NCBI RefSeq assembly: GCF_029589435.1
Contig: NZ_JARRAG010000002.1
Coordinates: 5,022,001 to 5,086,000, forward strand
Source: Paludisphaera mucosa
Lineage (GTDB): Bacteria > Planctomycetota > Planctomycetia > Isosphaerales > Isosphaeraceae
DNA: 64,000 nucleotides
Direction: 5' to 3'
Shown here: one piece after another, positions 18,387-27,400 of the stretch
Numbering within the stretch: the stretch's first letter is position 1
How the letters are laid out: each line of letters opens with the position of its first letter
Made by a program: the position numbers and the translations under genes
Notes under the pieces: generated by a model
Told to the model about the DNA's origin: nothing
The model's input: only the letters and a program-made list of their open reading frames with translations
The model's database searches: none

Positions 18387-18793
18387 TCCTCTGCGACGCC
18401 GGCCCGCTCTTCGCCCTCGTGGACTCACGGCAGGCGGAGGCTCATCGGCGTTGCAAGGCGGCGCTCGCCGGGCTCTCCTCGCCTCTCGTCACCACTTGGC
18501 CGAGCTTCACGGAGGCGATGTATCTCGCCCACCGGTCGGGCGGGTGGCCGATGCAGGCGATCCTATGGAGTTTCGTCGTCGAATCCTTCCTCGCGTTCCA
18601 TGAGCCGGCACCCGGGGAGACCGAGCGGATGGCCGGCCTGATGGAGCAATATCGCGACGTCCCGATGGACCTGGCTGACGCCACTCTCGTGGCGACGGCG
18701 GAGAGCCTCGGCCTGTCTCGGATCTTCACTCTCGACCACCACTTCCGTGTGTATCGCATCGACGGCGTCCGGGCGTTCGACGTCGTGCCCTGA
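18383..18793 (+). CDS. PIN-domain ribonuclease toxin (VapC-like)
   Basis: This 136-residue protein starts at the GTG at 18383-18385, which overlaps the TGA of the antitoxin gene. Longer in-frame starts would run back into that gene. The PIN acidic residues are present: Asp in ILCDAGPLFALVD near the N-terminus, Glu in FTEAMYLAH, Asp in PMDLADATLVATAE, and Asp in IFTLDHHFRVY. Related proteins are Mg-dependent RNases that cut tRNA or rRNA when freed from the antitoxin. The length is typical of VapC. Confidence 0.88.
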   Translation: MILCDAGPLFALVDSRQAEAHRRCKAALAGLSSPLVTTWPSFTEAMYLAHRSGGWPMQAILWSFVVESFLAFHEPAPGETERMAGLMEQYRDVPMDLADATLVATAESLGLSRIFTLDHHFRVYRIDGVRAFDVVP

Positions 18794-18800
18794 CCAAATT

Positions 18801-18823
18801 CCCGACCCCCCTGCAAGGTCGGG
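18801..18823 (+). terminator. Hairpin between the toxin gene and the sigma-factor gene
   Basis: CCCGACC (18801-18807) and GGTCGGG (18817-18823) form a perfect 7-bp stem with a 9-nt loop, 8 bases after the toxin stop. No T-tract follows, so it is either a weak terminator or an RNA structure ahead of the sigma-factor gene. Confidence 0.35.
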
Positions 18824-18850
18824 CCGGACTGCGGCAACTTACTCTGCACC

Positions 18851-19417
18851 ATGAGCGAGGAACGCCCGCGACGAATGGATGCGGAGGGCCCGGACTGGGG
18901 CGGCGTGCTGGCCCGGCACGACGGCTGGCTGCGGCGCGTGGTGTCGGCCCGGCTGCGGGAGCCGCAGGGGGTCGACGAGGTGATGCAGGAGGTCGCGCTG
19001 GCGGTCGTCGCCCAGCGGGCCCCGCTGCTCGACCCCGCGCGGCTCGGCGGCTGGCTGTATCGTCTGGCGGTGCGTCAGGCGCTTTTGCACCGCCGCAAGG
19101 CGGGCCGCGGGCGGGCGCTCATCGGCCGGTGCGCGACGGCCCGGCCCGCGGCCGAGGCGGCTCCCGAGCCGTCGCCGCTGGCCTGGCTGCTGCACGACGA
19201 GCGCCGGGATCTCGTCCGCCGGGCCTTGGACCGCCTGCCGCCCCGCGACGCAGACCTGCTGGCGCTCAAGCACGGCGAGGGCTGGAGCGCCCGCGAGTTG
19301 GCCGAACGGCTGGGCGTGGGCGTGCCCGCGATCGAGGCCCGGCTCTCGCGCGCCCGGAAACGGCTCCGGGCCGAGCTGCAATCCCTGACCGGCGACTTCG
19401 AGGAGCACGACCCATGA
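18851..19417 (+). CDS. ECF-type RNA polymerase sigma factor
   Basis: This 188-residue protein has a sigma-70 region 2 (residues ~20-85: HDGWLRRVVSARLREPQGVDE, LGGWLYRLAVRQALLHRR) and region 4 (~118-175: RRALDRLPPRDADLLALKHGEGW, with the helix-turn-helix SARELAERLGVGVPAIEARLSRARKRL). It lacks regions 1 and 3, as ECF factors do. The stop overlaps the next start by 4 bases (ATGA at 19414-19417). The downstream membrane protein is its likely regulator. Target promoters are unknown. Confidence 0.9.
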   Translation: MSEERPRRMDAEGPDWGGVLARHDGWLRRVVSARLREPQGVDEVMQEVALAVVAQRAPLLDPARLGGWLYRLAVRQALLHRRKAGRGRALIGRCATARPAAEAAPEPSPLAWLLHDERRDLVRRALDRLPPRDADLLALKHGEGWSARELAERLGVGVPAIEARLSRARKRLRAELQSLTGDFEEHDP

Positions 19418-20025
19418 GCCACGACGACCTCGACGTCGCGATCGACCGCATCGTCGACGGCGGATTATCCCCGACCGGCCTCCGCGAAGCCCTGGCCCGC
19501 GTCGAGTCCGCCCGCGACGGCTGGCGGCGCTGCACGCTCGCTTTTCTGGAGGCCCAGTGCCTGGACGAGGTCCTGCGACGCCCGGCCGCGCCCGAGGCGA
19601 CGAGCCGGCCCGCCCTCACGCTCGCCGCCGAGGCCTCGGCCCGTCGCCGGTCCCTCCGCCCGGCGCTCGCGGCGGCCGTGGCGCTGGCGGCCTTCGGCGC
19701 GGGCTGGTTCGCGGGCGGGACGGCGTCGCGTCGCGACCCGGGACCCTCGGTCGCGATCGTCGAGGCCGCCCCCGCCGCCGGAACGCGTCCCGAACCCCGA
19801 CCCGATCCCGGGCCGAGGTCGAAGCCAGGGCCGGAGCCGATCCCGTCGTGGGTGTTGAACCAGCCGATGCCCGTCTCGGCCGACGCCCAGGCCTCGCTCC
19901 AGGCGCGCGGCTATCGACTCGACCAGCGGCGTCGTATCGTCGCCGCCCGCCTCGCCGACGGCCGCCGCGTCGTGGTCCCCGTCGACCGCGTCGGCGTCCG
20001 CTACGTCGGCGGCGAGACGCTCTAG
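19414..20025 (+). CDS. Single-pass membrane protein, probable anti-sigma partner
   Basis: This 203-residue protein is coupled to the ECF gene by an ATGA overlap. The N-terminal ~90 residues are soluble and helical (DDLDVAIDRIVDGGLSPTGLREALARVE, RRCTLAFLEAQCLDEVLRR). One membrane helix follows (LRPALAAAVALAAFGAGWFAGG), then a Pro-rich periplasmic linker. The C-terminal ~55 residues (SLQARGYRLDQRRRIVAARLADGR, VVVPVDRVGVRYVGG) look like a small sensor domain. Position and topology fit an anti-sigma factor. No HxxxCxxC zinc motif is present, so the call depends on context. Confidence 0.75.
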   Translation: MSHDDLDVAIDRIVDGGLSPTGLREALARVESARDGWRRCTLAFLEAQCLDEVLRRPAAPEATSRPALTLAAEASARRRSLRPALAAAVALAAFGAGWFAGGTASRRDPGPSVAIVEAAPAAGTRPEPRPDPGPRSKPGPEPIPSWVLNQPMPVSADAQASLQARGYRLDQRRRIVAARLADGRRVVVPVDRVGVRYVGGETL

Positions 20026-20043
20026 CCCGATCCCATCCCGGTC

Positions 20044-20217
20044 GTCCTTCCCCCCTCGTGGGAGAAGGTGGCCCGGAAGGCCGGATGAGGGGGAACACCC
20101 TCGTCGGGCCGACGGACTTCGAGGCCCGGGGCTCGCATGGAATGCGACGGGCTTTCGTCGGATGACGAGCCCCTCATCCGGCCTTCGGCCACCTTCTCCC
20201 ACGAGGGGGGAAGGACG
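20044..20217. repeat. REPIN-like inverted pair, element B (nearly perfect)
   Basis: Unit 1 (20044-20092) reads GTCCTTCCCCCCTCGTGGG, AGAAGGTGGCC, AAGGCCGGATGAGGGG. Unit 2 (20170-20217) is its near-exact reverse complement. The ~77-bp spacer has its own outer inverted bases (CCTCGTCGG against CGACGAAAG/GACGAG). The two arms could form a ~45-bp cruciform or RNA stem. It lies between the probable anti-sigma gene and the PDZ gene. Confidence 0.85.
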
Positions 20218-20304
20218 ATCGCCCGAGTTCACGAATGACCTTTCGATCGAGCGCAACTCGGAAATTCCGGCCCGTCACTGAATCCCTTACGGAGATCCTC
20301 GACC

Positions 20305-21405
20305 ATGCTTCGATTCGTCGCCTGCCTGCTGCTCGCCCCGCTCGGCCTGCAAGACGGCCCGGCCGTCCCGACGTCCGGGATGACGCAGGAACCGGCCGGT
20401 GAGAAGCCCGCCGCCGTCCATTCCGTGAATTTCGCCCGGCCGCTGCAAGGATTCGCCGAGTTCCAGGGCGCCACGGCCTTCCAGGCCGCGGACGGGAACC
20501 TGGGTTGGATCGCCGAACTGACGGGGCAATCGAACCTCGCCCTGACGAAGCTCGACGACGCGACCCGCGGCCAGCTCGGCGTCGCCGAGGGCCGCGGCCT
20601 GATCGTGACCTCGGTCCGGGCCAACGGGCCGGCGTGGGAGGCCGGCGTCCGCGAGCAGGACGTTTTGCTGACGCTGGGCGACCAGCCGCTGGCCGAAATC
20701 GACGACCTCGATCGCCTGCTGAAGAAGTCGGGCGACCAGCCCGCGACCCTCACGCTGCTCCGCAAGCGGAAGCCGCTGACGCTCAAGGTCATGGCCCGCG
20801 TCCAGGTCGAGCTCGGCCCGATCGAGGAGAAGGCGCCGGAGTACTGGATCGGCGCGAGCGTCGAGCCGATCGCCGCGGTCCTGCGGGAGCAGCTCGACCT
20901 GCCGGCCGACCAGGGCCTGAGCGTGTCGCGGCTCGTCGACGGGGCCCCCGCCGCCAAGTGCGGCCTCAAGGTCCACGACGTGCTCCTGACCGTCGACGGC
21001 GCGACGGTCCCCGACGCGGCCGGCCTGCTGGAACGCGTCGGCAAGGCGGGGGCCAAGGCCATGCACCTGGAAGTGCTCCGGGCCGGCGAGCGACGCACCC
21101 TGGTCGTCACGCCGGAGAAGCGGCCCCTCCACGACGTCACGAATCGGTCCTACACGTTGTTCCATCAATCCCCGACGACGGCGACCTACACGAACAAGTA
21201 CGTCGACGTCTTCCGCCCCGGCGTGGTCGTGGGCGACGGCGGCCAGACGCTCCAGGGCCTGCTCGCCGAATCGATGCGGTCGCGCACCGCCCCCGCGCCG
21301 GACGCCGACGCCGCGACGAAGCGGATCGACGAGATCGCCGCCGAGATCAAGGCCCTGCGCGAGGCCGTCGAATCGCTCCGCAAGGCCCTCGAAACGAAGG
21401 AGTGA
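20305..21405 (+). CDS. Secreted protein with two PDZ domains
   Basis: This 366-residue exported protein has a short signal peptide (LRFVACLLLAPLGLQ). PDZ 1 spans about residues 90-165 (GRGLIVTSVRANGPAWEAGVR, QDVLLTLGDQPL). PDZ 2 spans about 185-275 (DQGLSVSRLVDGAPAAKCGLK, HDVLLTVDGATV). The C-terminus is a coiled coil (TKRIDEIAAEIKALREAVESL). No protease domain is present, so it is a peptide-binding scaffold or adaptor rather than a DegP-type enzyme. It follows the sigma/anti-sigma pair after repeat element B. Whether it belongs to the same regulon is not shown. Confidence 0.88.
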   Translation: MLRFVACLLLAPLGLQDGPAVPTSGMTQEPAGEKPAAVHSVNFARPLQGFAEFQGATAFQAADGNLGWIAELTGQSNLALTKLDDATRGQLGVAEGRGLIVTSVRANGPAWEAGVREQDVLLTLGDQPLAEIDDLDRLLKKSGDQPATLTLLRKRKPLTLKVMARVQVELGPIEEKAPEYWIGASVEPIAAVLREQLDLPADQGLSVSRLVDGAPAAKCGLKVHDVLLTVDGATVPDAAGLLERVGKAGAKAMHLEVLRAGERRTLVVTPEKRPLHDVTNRSYTLFHQSPTTATYTNKYVDVFRPGVVVGDGGQTLQGLLAESMRSRTAPAPDADAATKRIDEIAAEIKALREAVESLRKALETKE

Positions 21406-21427
21406 CGGCCCCTCTCGGGCGTTCGAG

Positions 21428-23329
21428 TCAGCCCTCGCCCCGCTCGATCGCCTCGACGACCTCGGCCGGAGCGGCGGGGTCGGTCGGGGGGTCGAGGCGG
21501 CCCTGCTCGGCGGAGCGGACGAGGTCGGCGAAGTGGCCGTCGGCCTGGACGAGCTGGCCGTAGGTGCCGCTCTCGACGACCTTGCCGTCCTCGAAGACGA
21601 GGATGCGGTCGGTGTCCAGCAACGTCGTCAGCCGGTGGGCGACGAGGATCACCGTGCGGTCGGCCCGCGCGGCGTCGACGGCCTTCTGGACCCTCCGCTC
21701 GCTGATGTTGTCGAGCGCCGAGGTCCCCTCGTCGAGGATCAGGATCGGCGGGTTCTTGAGGAAGATCCGCGCCAGCGCGATCCGCTGCCGCTGGCCGCCG
21801 GAGAGGTTCTGGCCGCGCTCGGCGACCCGGGCCCGGTAGCCGCCGGGCATCATCATGATCTCGTCGTGGATGCAGGCGGCCTCGGCGGCCCGGCGGATCC
21901 CCTCGTGGGTGACGTCGCGGCAGCCGTAGGCGATGTTCTGGGCGATCGACCCCGAGAAGACGAACGGGTTCTGCCCCACGTAGCCCACCAAGTCGCCGAT
22001 CGACTCGCGCGAGACGCTCTCCAGCGGCACCCCGCCGAACCAGACGCGGCCCGACGTCGGGTGGACGAGCCGCATCAGCACCCGCAGCCACGTCGTCTTG
22101 CCGCAGCCCGAGCGGCCGGCCATGCCGATCGTCTCGCCGTGGCGGACCACCAACGACAGCCCCTCCAGCGCCTGGCGGCCGTTCTCGATCGTCCGCGGGT
22201 ACCTCACCCCCACGTCCTCGGCCACGAACAGGGGTTCGCCTAGCGCCAGGACCGGCGTGCGGGGGTCGACGGGCTTGAACGAGGGGTCGATCGGCTCGCG
22301 CAGCAGGCCGATCAGGTCGCCGACGCGCAGGCTGCTCTCGTGGGCCTCGTCGATGAAGCGGTGGACCTCGTTGAGCGGCGCCATCACGTTCAGGTAGAGG
22401 ACCGAGAACGTGAAGATGTCGCCCAGGTTGATCCGCCCGTGCATGTAGAACGAGACGGCCAGGGCCAGCACGACCAGGTGGAAGAGCCCCTCGTTGAGCG
22501 CCTTGCCGCAGCCGAAGAGCGACATCTGGAAGTGGTGCCGCAGCTCCATGGAGCGCTTCCGCTCCGCGGCCTTGGCCACCCGGCGGACCTCGCGTTTGTG
22601 GGTGTTCGAGGCCCGCACGTAGTCGATGCCGCTGAGCTGCTCGACGACGGTGCCGTCCATCCGCTCGCGGGTGCGCAGCAGGTCGAGCCGCACCCCCTTC
22701 TGGGTGACGATCTGGGCGACGGTCAGGCCGAGCGAGATCGGCACCACGCCGAGCATCGCCAGCGCGACCCAGGGCTGCTGCGTCACGGCGTACGAGATGG
22801 CGAAGCCGCCCGTGAACAGCGCGGGGACGAAGTCCAGGAAGCTGATCCGCAGGAACCGCACGAACCCGTCGGCGCTGCGGGTCACCCGGCCGTACAGCGC
22901 GCCCACCTGGTCCTGCGCCAGCGAGGCCAGGTCGACCTTCATCAGGTGGGAGACCAGCCGCACGCACATGTCCTTGTCGATCCGCGTGCAGGCCCGCTCG
23001 ACCAGGAAACGCCGCAGGACGTTCATCGTCTCGCGGACCAGGTATCCCATGCCGATCAGCGCGAGGTAGCCCGCCGCCGTCCGGGCGATCTCATCCGCCG
23101 GCCGGTTCCGGCCGTCGGCCGAGGGCCCGATGGCGTTCACCAGCTTCCCCAGGAAGATGGCGCTGGCCGTGCCGCCGGCGCTGGCGAGGCCCATGACGAC
23201 CAGGGCCATCGCCAGCGAGGCCCGGTGCCGCCAGGGGACGAGCCGCCAGACCTGCCCGCCCCGCCGCCGGATCCGCGACAGCTCGCGACCGACCTCCCGC
23301 AACCGCCTCGCCACGCTCTCTCGCGCCAT
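21428..23329 (-). CDS. ABC transporter, fused membrane and ATPase domains
   Basis: This 633-residue half-transporter has an N-terminal six-helix exporter-type membrane domain (residues ~30-330: ASLAMALVVMGLASAGG, AIFLGKLVNAIG, GDIFTFSVLYLNVMAPLNE). A C-terminal ATPase follows: Walker A GRSGCGKTT (~402), signature LSGGQRQRIALARI, Walker B ILILDEGTSALD (~528), H-loop VAHRL. It is of the lipid/polysaccharide/drug exporter type (MsbA/MDR-like) and probably works as a homodimer. The ATG at 23327-23329 is preceded by GGAGAAGCG; a TTG six codons upstream is less likely. The substrate is unknown. A cyclic glucan synthase gene lies about 10 kb away on the same strand with an exporter-sized gap, so glucan export is only a possibility. 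Confidence 0.92.
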   Translation of the reverse strand: MARESVARRLREVGRELSRIRRRGGQVWRLVPWRHRASLAMALVVMGLASAGGTASAIFLGKLVNAIGPSADGRNRPADEIARTAAGYLALIGMGYLVRETMNVLRRFLVERACTRIDKDMCVRLVSHLMKVDLASLAQDQVGALYGRVTRSADGFVRFLRISFLDFVPALFTGGFAISYAVTQQPWVALAMLGVVPISLGLTVAQIVTQKGVRLDLLRTRERMDGTVVEQLSGIDYVRASNTHKREVRRVAKAAERKRSMELRHHFQMSLFGCGKALNEGLFHLVVLALAVSFYMHGRINLGDIFTFSVLYLNVMAPLNEVHRFIDEAHESSLRVGDLIGLLREPIDPSFKPVDPRTPVLALGEPLFVAEDVGVRYPRTIENGRQALEGLSLVVRHGETIGMAGRSGCGKTTWLRVLMRLVHPTSGRVWFGGVPLESVSRESIGDLVGYVGQNPFVFSGSIAQNIAYGCRDVTHEGIRRAAEAACIHDEIMMMPGGYRARVAERGQNLSGGQRQRIALARIFLKNPPILILDEGTSALDNISERRVQKAVDAARADRTVILVAHRLTTLLDTDRILVFEDGKVVESGTYGQLVQADGHFADLVRSAEQGRLDPPTDPAAPAEVVEAIERGEG

Positions 23330-23790
23330 CGCTTCTCCAGCCCCCAAAGTCGCACCGACCCGTCACCTCGCCCCGGGCCGACCCCGCGCGGCCGCGAGGC
23401 CGCCGCCCGCCTCTCCGGTCCATGGTACGGATCGGGCCGCCGGTCGTGCGAGGACCGCTCCGGCGATTCGCCCGATTTCCGGCCCGCCCGCCGCGACCTT
23501 CGAAGGCGTTTCTTAAGAATTTGGAAAACCGTGGGGAACGTCCCACGCTCTTTCCGGAAAACGCGTACTAAGTTTGTGAGCGACGGGGACGAACAGATCC
23601 CCACCGTCGCCGCCAGGCCCGACGGGGCGCGGAGGATCGTGTCGAACGCCTGTTCTTCACGATTCCTTAAGGCGCCCCGCACATCGCCTCCCCGGCCGCT
23701 CTGAAGAATCGCCTTCGGCGCGCCGTTTGCTCTTCGCCACCATAGGACCGGAGCGGCTATCCGCCAGGCTTTGCAGGAGGTCTTCCAACC
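23330..23790. other. 461-bp intergenic region with clustered palindromes
   Basis: This divergent region separates the ABC transporter (minus) from a small plus-strand ORF. No family-supported gene is present. Its A+T content rises around 23510-23580, unlike its surroundings. It carries the palindrome cluster described at 23497-23560 and should hold the promoters of both flanking genes. Confidence 0.6.
23497..23560. promoter_or_regulatory. Cluster of three 10-bp palindromes and a hairpin
   Basis: CCTTCGAAGG (23497-23506), TTCTTAAGAA (23510-23519) and TTTCCGGAAA (23551-23560) are perfect palindromes. Between them CGTGGG (23530-23535) and CCCACG (23542-23547) form a stem that can extend through GGAAA and TTTCC. 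GGAAAAC occurs twice. Such a cluster could be a regulator-binding region or an RNA structure for either divergent gene; this is inference. Confidence 0.4.
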
Positions 23791-24057
23791 ATGTTTCCAA
23801 GCGAGGGTTACTTGAGTCCCGTTCTGATCGCCACCGACGTGTCGCCCACCGCCCCTTCCGTCGACCTCGTCCCCCCGGGCCGCGGGGCCGTCGCCGTGCG
23901 ACGGCCGCCCTCGCCCCGCGAGGAAGCCTTGATCGTCGACGAACGGTCGGGCCTGCGGCCCGCCTGCGTCGTCGAGTCCAAGCTCACCCGTCTCCTGAAA
24001 GAAGCCTCGCTGCCCGCCAGCCGCCTCCAGATGCGCGCCATGCTCAAGGCGCGTTGA
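23791..24057 (+). CDS. Small hypothetical protein
   Basis: This 88-residue ORF has a strong ribosome-binding site (GCAGGAGG, about 10 nt before the ATG), which is the main argument that it is real. The product has no recognised domain. The N-terminal half is hydrophobic and Pro-rich (YLSPVLIATDVSPTAPSVDLV). The C-terminal half is basic and helical (VVESKLTRLLKEASLPASRLQ, MRAMLKAR). There is no signal peptide or membrane helix. It stands alone between divergent and convergent neighbours in an otherwise gene-poor stretch. Confidence 0.5.
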   Translation: MFPSEGYLSPVLIATDVSPTAPSVDLVPPGRGAVAVRRPPSPREEALIVDERSGLRPACVVESKLTRLLKEASLPASRLQMRAMLKAR

Positions 24058-24417
24058 GAACGCAAACTCGATATGCTCATATAACCTGGACGATAACGTC
24101 TCGGGATTTTCACATCTCCCCCTCCGCCCGGCGTCGCCGCATCTCTCCCCCTGCGGCGCGACCATCGGATGAATCGACGCTTGCAGTCTTCCATGCAAGC
24201 AATATATTCAGGCGTGAAGCCCCGCGGCCCGCCTGGACTTGCGATCGAAAACGCCCGACCGTCGTCCCCCGCTCGATCGCGAGATCCAGGGGACGGCGGT
24301 CGGCCCTGCGCCTTGGGGTGGGCGGCAGCGCCCGGGATGACGGAGGTCCTGGACGAAAACGGCCGCCCTCCAGCTGGGGCGGGCCGTTGAGACGAATTCG
24401 GGCGACGTGCTCAGAAA
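24058..24417. other. 360-bp intergenic region, no gene seen
   Basis: This region lies between the small plus-strand ORF and the end of the convergent cyclic glucan synthase gene. It includes A+T-rich patches (CATATAACC near 24080, AATATATTC near 24200) unlike the local background, and the probable synthase terminator at 24358-24388. No supported coding sequence was seen on either strand. Confidence 0.6.
24358..24388 (-). terminator. Probable terminator of the cyclic glucan synthase gene
   Basis: On the minus strand AACGGCCCGCCC and GGGCGGCCGTT pair as an 11-bp GC-rich stem with one bulged C and an 8-nt loop, followed by TTC. It lies about 30 bases after the synthase stop. The T-tract is short, so termination may be partial. 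Confidence 0.5.
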
Positions 24418-27400
24418 TCATGCACCCACAGCGTCATCATCAAGTGGAAACATAACGATTTCCACATAACGATGACGGCCGTCGTCGACGAGGGGGATCT
24501 CGGCCGTCTCCTGAATGACGCCGTCGATGGCGACTCGCGTCCGCCCACGCTCGCGTGCGTCGGGGTTGAGGACGTGGATCTCGTAGCGGGTCGCGCCGAA
24601 GCGGTAGTCGACCTGGAAGCGTTCCCACGATGAGGGGATGCGCGGGTCGAGGCTCAGGCGGTCGCCGCGGCGTCTCACGCCGAGGATGCTTTCCAGGCCC
24701 GCCTGGTAGAGCCATCCCGCCGCGCCCGTGTACCAGGTCCAGCCGACGCGGCCGAGGTGAGGGGCCTTGCCGAAGACGTCGCCGGCCAGGGCGTAGGGCT
24801 CACCTTTGTAACGCCGGAAGTCATCCTTACAAAGGGTGTGGCGGATCGGGTCGAGGTGCTCGAACCATTTCAGGGCCGATTCCCCCCGCCCCAACCCGGC
24901 TGCGGCCTGGACGACCCAGGCGGCGGCGTGGGTGTATTGGGCCCCGTTCTCGCGGGTGCCGGGGACGTAGCCCTGGATGTAGCCCGGGCTCGGCTTCGAC
25001 CGGTCGAAGGGGGGGGCGAGCAGCAGGACGAGCCGGTCGGCCTCGCGCACGAGCTGCGCCTCGACGGCGTCGAGGGCCCGGGCCGAACGGGACGCGTCCG
25101 CGCCGGCGAAGACGGACCACGACTGGGCCAGCGAGTCGATCCGGCACTCGGCGTTCGCGGCCGAGCCCAGCGGCGAGCCGTCGTCGAAGTAGGCGCGGCG
25201 ATACCAGCCGCCGTCCCAGGCGTGGGATTCGGCCGCCGCGACCAGGGCGTCGGCCTGGGACCGCCAGCGGCGGGCGCGGTCCGCGTCGCCGCGCGCCTCG
25301 GCGATCGGGGCGAAGCGGCGGAGGACGACGCTCAGGAACCAGGCGAGCCAGACGCTCTCGCCCTTCCCCTCGACCCCCACGCGGTTCATGCCGTCGTTCC
25401 AGTCGCCCCCGCCCATCAGGGGCAGGCCGTGGGCGCCCCGAGGGCTCGAGCGGTCGAGCGCCCGGACGCAGTGCTCGTAGAGCGAACCGGCGGCCGAGGC
25501 GACGCTCGGCAGCCGGTAGTCGTCCTCCTGGCCGGGCGCGAGCGCGGGGGCTTCGAGGAACGGGACCTCGACGTCGAGCACGCCGCGGTCGCCGGTCGTC
25601 TCGACGTATCGCGAGGCGACGAACGGCAGCCAGAGGTAGTCGTCCGAGTACCGCGTGCGCACCCCCCGGCCCGCGGGCGGGTGCCACCAGTGCTGGACGT
25701 CGCCCTCGACGAACTGCCGCGAGGCGTGCAGCAGGACCTGCTCGCGCGCCAGGCCGGGCGCGGCGTGCAAGAGGGCCAGGGCGTCCTGGAGCTGGTCGCG
25801 GAAGCCGAAGGCCCCGCCCGACTGCGAGAACGCGGTCCGCCCCCAGAGCCGGCAGCTCGTCGTCTGGTACAGCAGCCAGCGGTTGATCAGCAGGTCGAAC
25901 GACGGCTCCGGGGTGCGGACCTGGACGGCGCCCAGGAGTTCGTCCCAGCGGGCCGTCGCCCCTTCGAGCGCGGCGGCCGCGCCGACGTTCCGGACGTGGG
26001 CCAGCAGCTCGCGGACCTGGCCGGGGGCGTCGGCCCAGCCCAGCAGGAAGACGACCTCGAGCGACTCGCCGGGGCCCAGGTCGAGCTTCGTCTGGACCGC
26101 GCCGCAGGGGTCGAGCCCCGCGCCGACGCGGCCGGAGAGGGCGACCTGGCCGAGGGCCGAGGGGTTGGCGATCGAGCCGTGGCGGCCCAGGAACTCGCCC
26201 CGGTCGCCGGTGACGGTCCGCGGCCGGCGGTCGACGTCGAGGAACGCGACGCCGGCGGCGAAATCCTCGCGGAGGGCGTTGCGGGCCGTGAGCGCTCCGG
26301 TCTCGGCGTCGACGGCGGTGACGACGTGCATGGCCGAGCGGTCGCGGGTCGTCCCCAGCACCCACTCGGCGTAGAAGGTCGCGGAGAGCTTCCGCGGCGT
26401 CGTCCCCGGGTTCTTGAGGCGGAGGCGGAGGTACTTGACGGGCCGCTCGGGGTCGACGTAGACGTCGAGCCGGTGCTCGATCCCGTGGCTGTTGCGTTCG
26501 AACGTCGTGCGGCCCTGGCCGTGGCGGACGAGGACCGCGCCGGCCGAGGGGATGGGCAGGGGCGTGGGGCACCAGACCTGGCCGGCCTCCTCGTCGCGGA
26601 GGTAGACGACCTCGGCGGAGGGGTCGGAGACCGGGTCGTTGCTCCAGGCGGTCAGCCGGTTCGCCTGGCTGTTCCCCGCCCAGGTCGCCTGCGAGCCCCC
26701 CTCGGTGACCAAAAACCCGATCGTCGGGTTGGCGATCACGTTGCTCCAGGGCAGGGGGGCGAGCGCCGGCCGGGGCAGCGGCTGGCGCGCGGCCGATGCG
26801 CCGTTGCCGTCGGGCCGGCCGGGCGTGTCGATGAGGATGCAGTACTCGCGGCCGTCCGGCGTGAAGCCGCCGAGGCCGTTGGGGAAGAGGAGGCCGTCGG
26901 GCGCCGTCACGGGCTCGTCGCGCCGCGGCGTGGTCGGGGGCGAGGCGGTGAGCAGCTCGGGGAGTTCCGGGCTCCAGTCGACGGCCTCGAGCTGGTCGGC
27001 CAGCGGCCCGTCGGCGGCGTCGAGGATCACGCGGGCGGCCGCGGCCAGCGTCCCCCGCGCGGCGGGGTCGAGGGCGGCGCCGGGGACGACGTGGATCCCG
27101 CCCGGCTGGTTCACGCGTCCGGCGACGCCGACCTCGCGGGCCGCGGCGTCGAGCGGCCCGCCCAGGCCGGGGGCCGGGGCGTCGTCGAGGAACACCAGGT
27201 CGAACTCCAGGCCCTTGAGGCGGAGATACGCCTGCCCCGCCATGAGCTGGCGGGCCAGCGACAGCTCGGGCGCGTCGGCGATCCGCGCCAGCACGATCGG
27301 CAGCCCCAGGCCGACGCCGTGGCGGGCGAGCACCCGGGGGGCGGGCTCGACCGGGTCGGGGGCCGGCGGCCGGGCGCGCAGGGCCGGGCCGGCGAAGATC

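Noticed and set aside
24062-24210. A+T-rich TATAAC and TATATT patches as promoters
   Set aside because: No plus-strand gene follows within a sensible distance and no -35 partner was seen.
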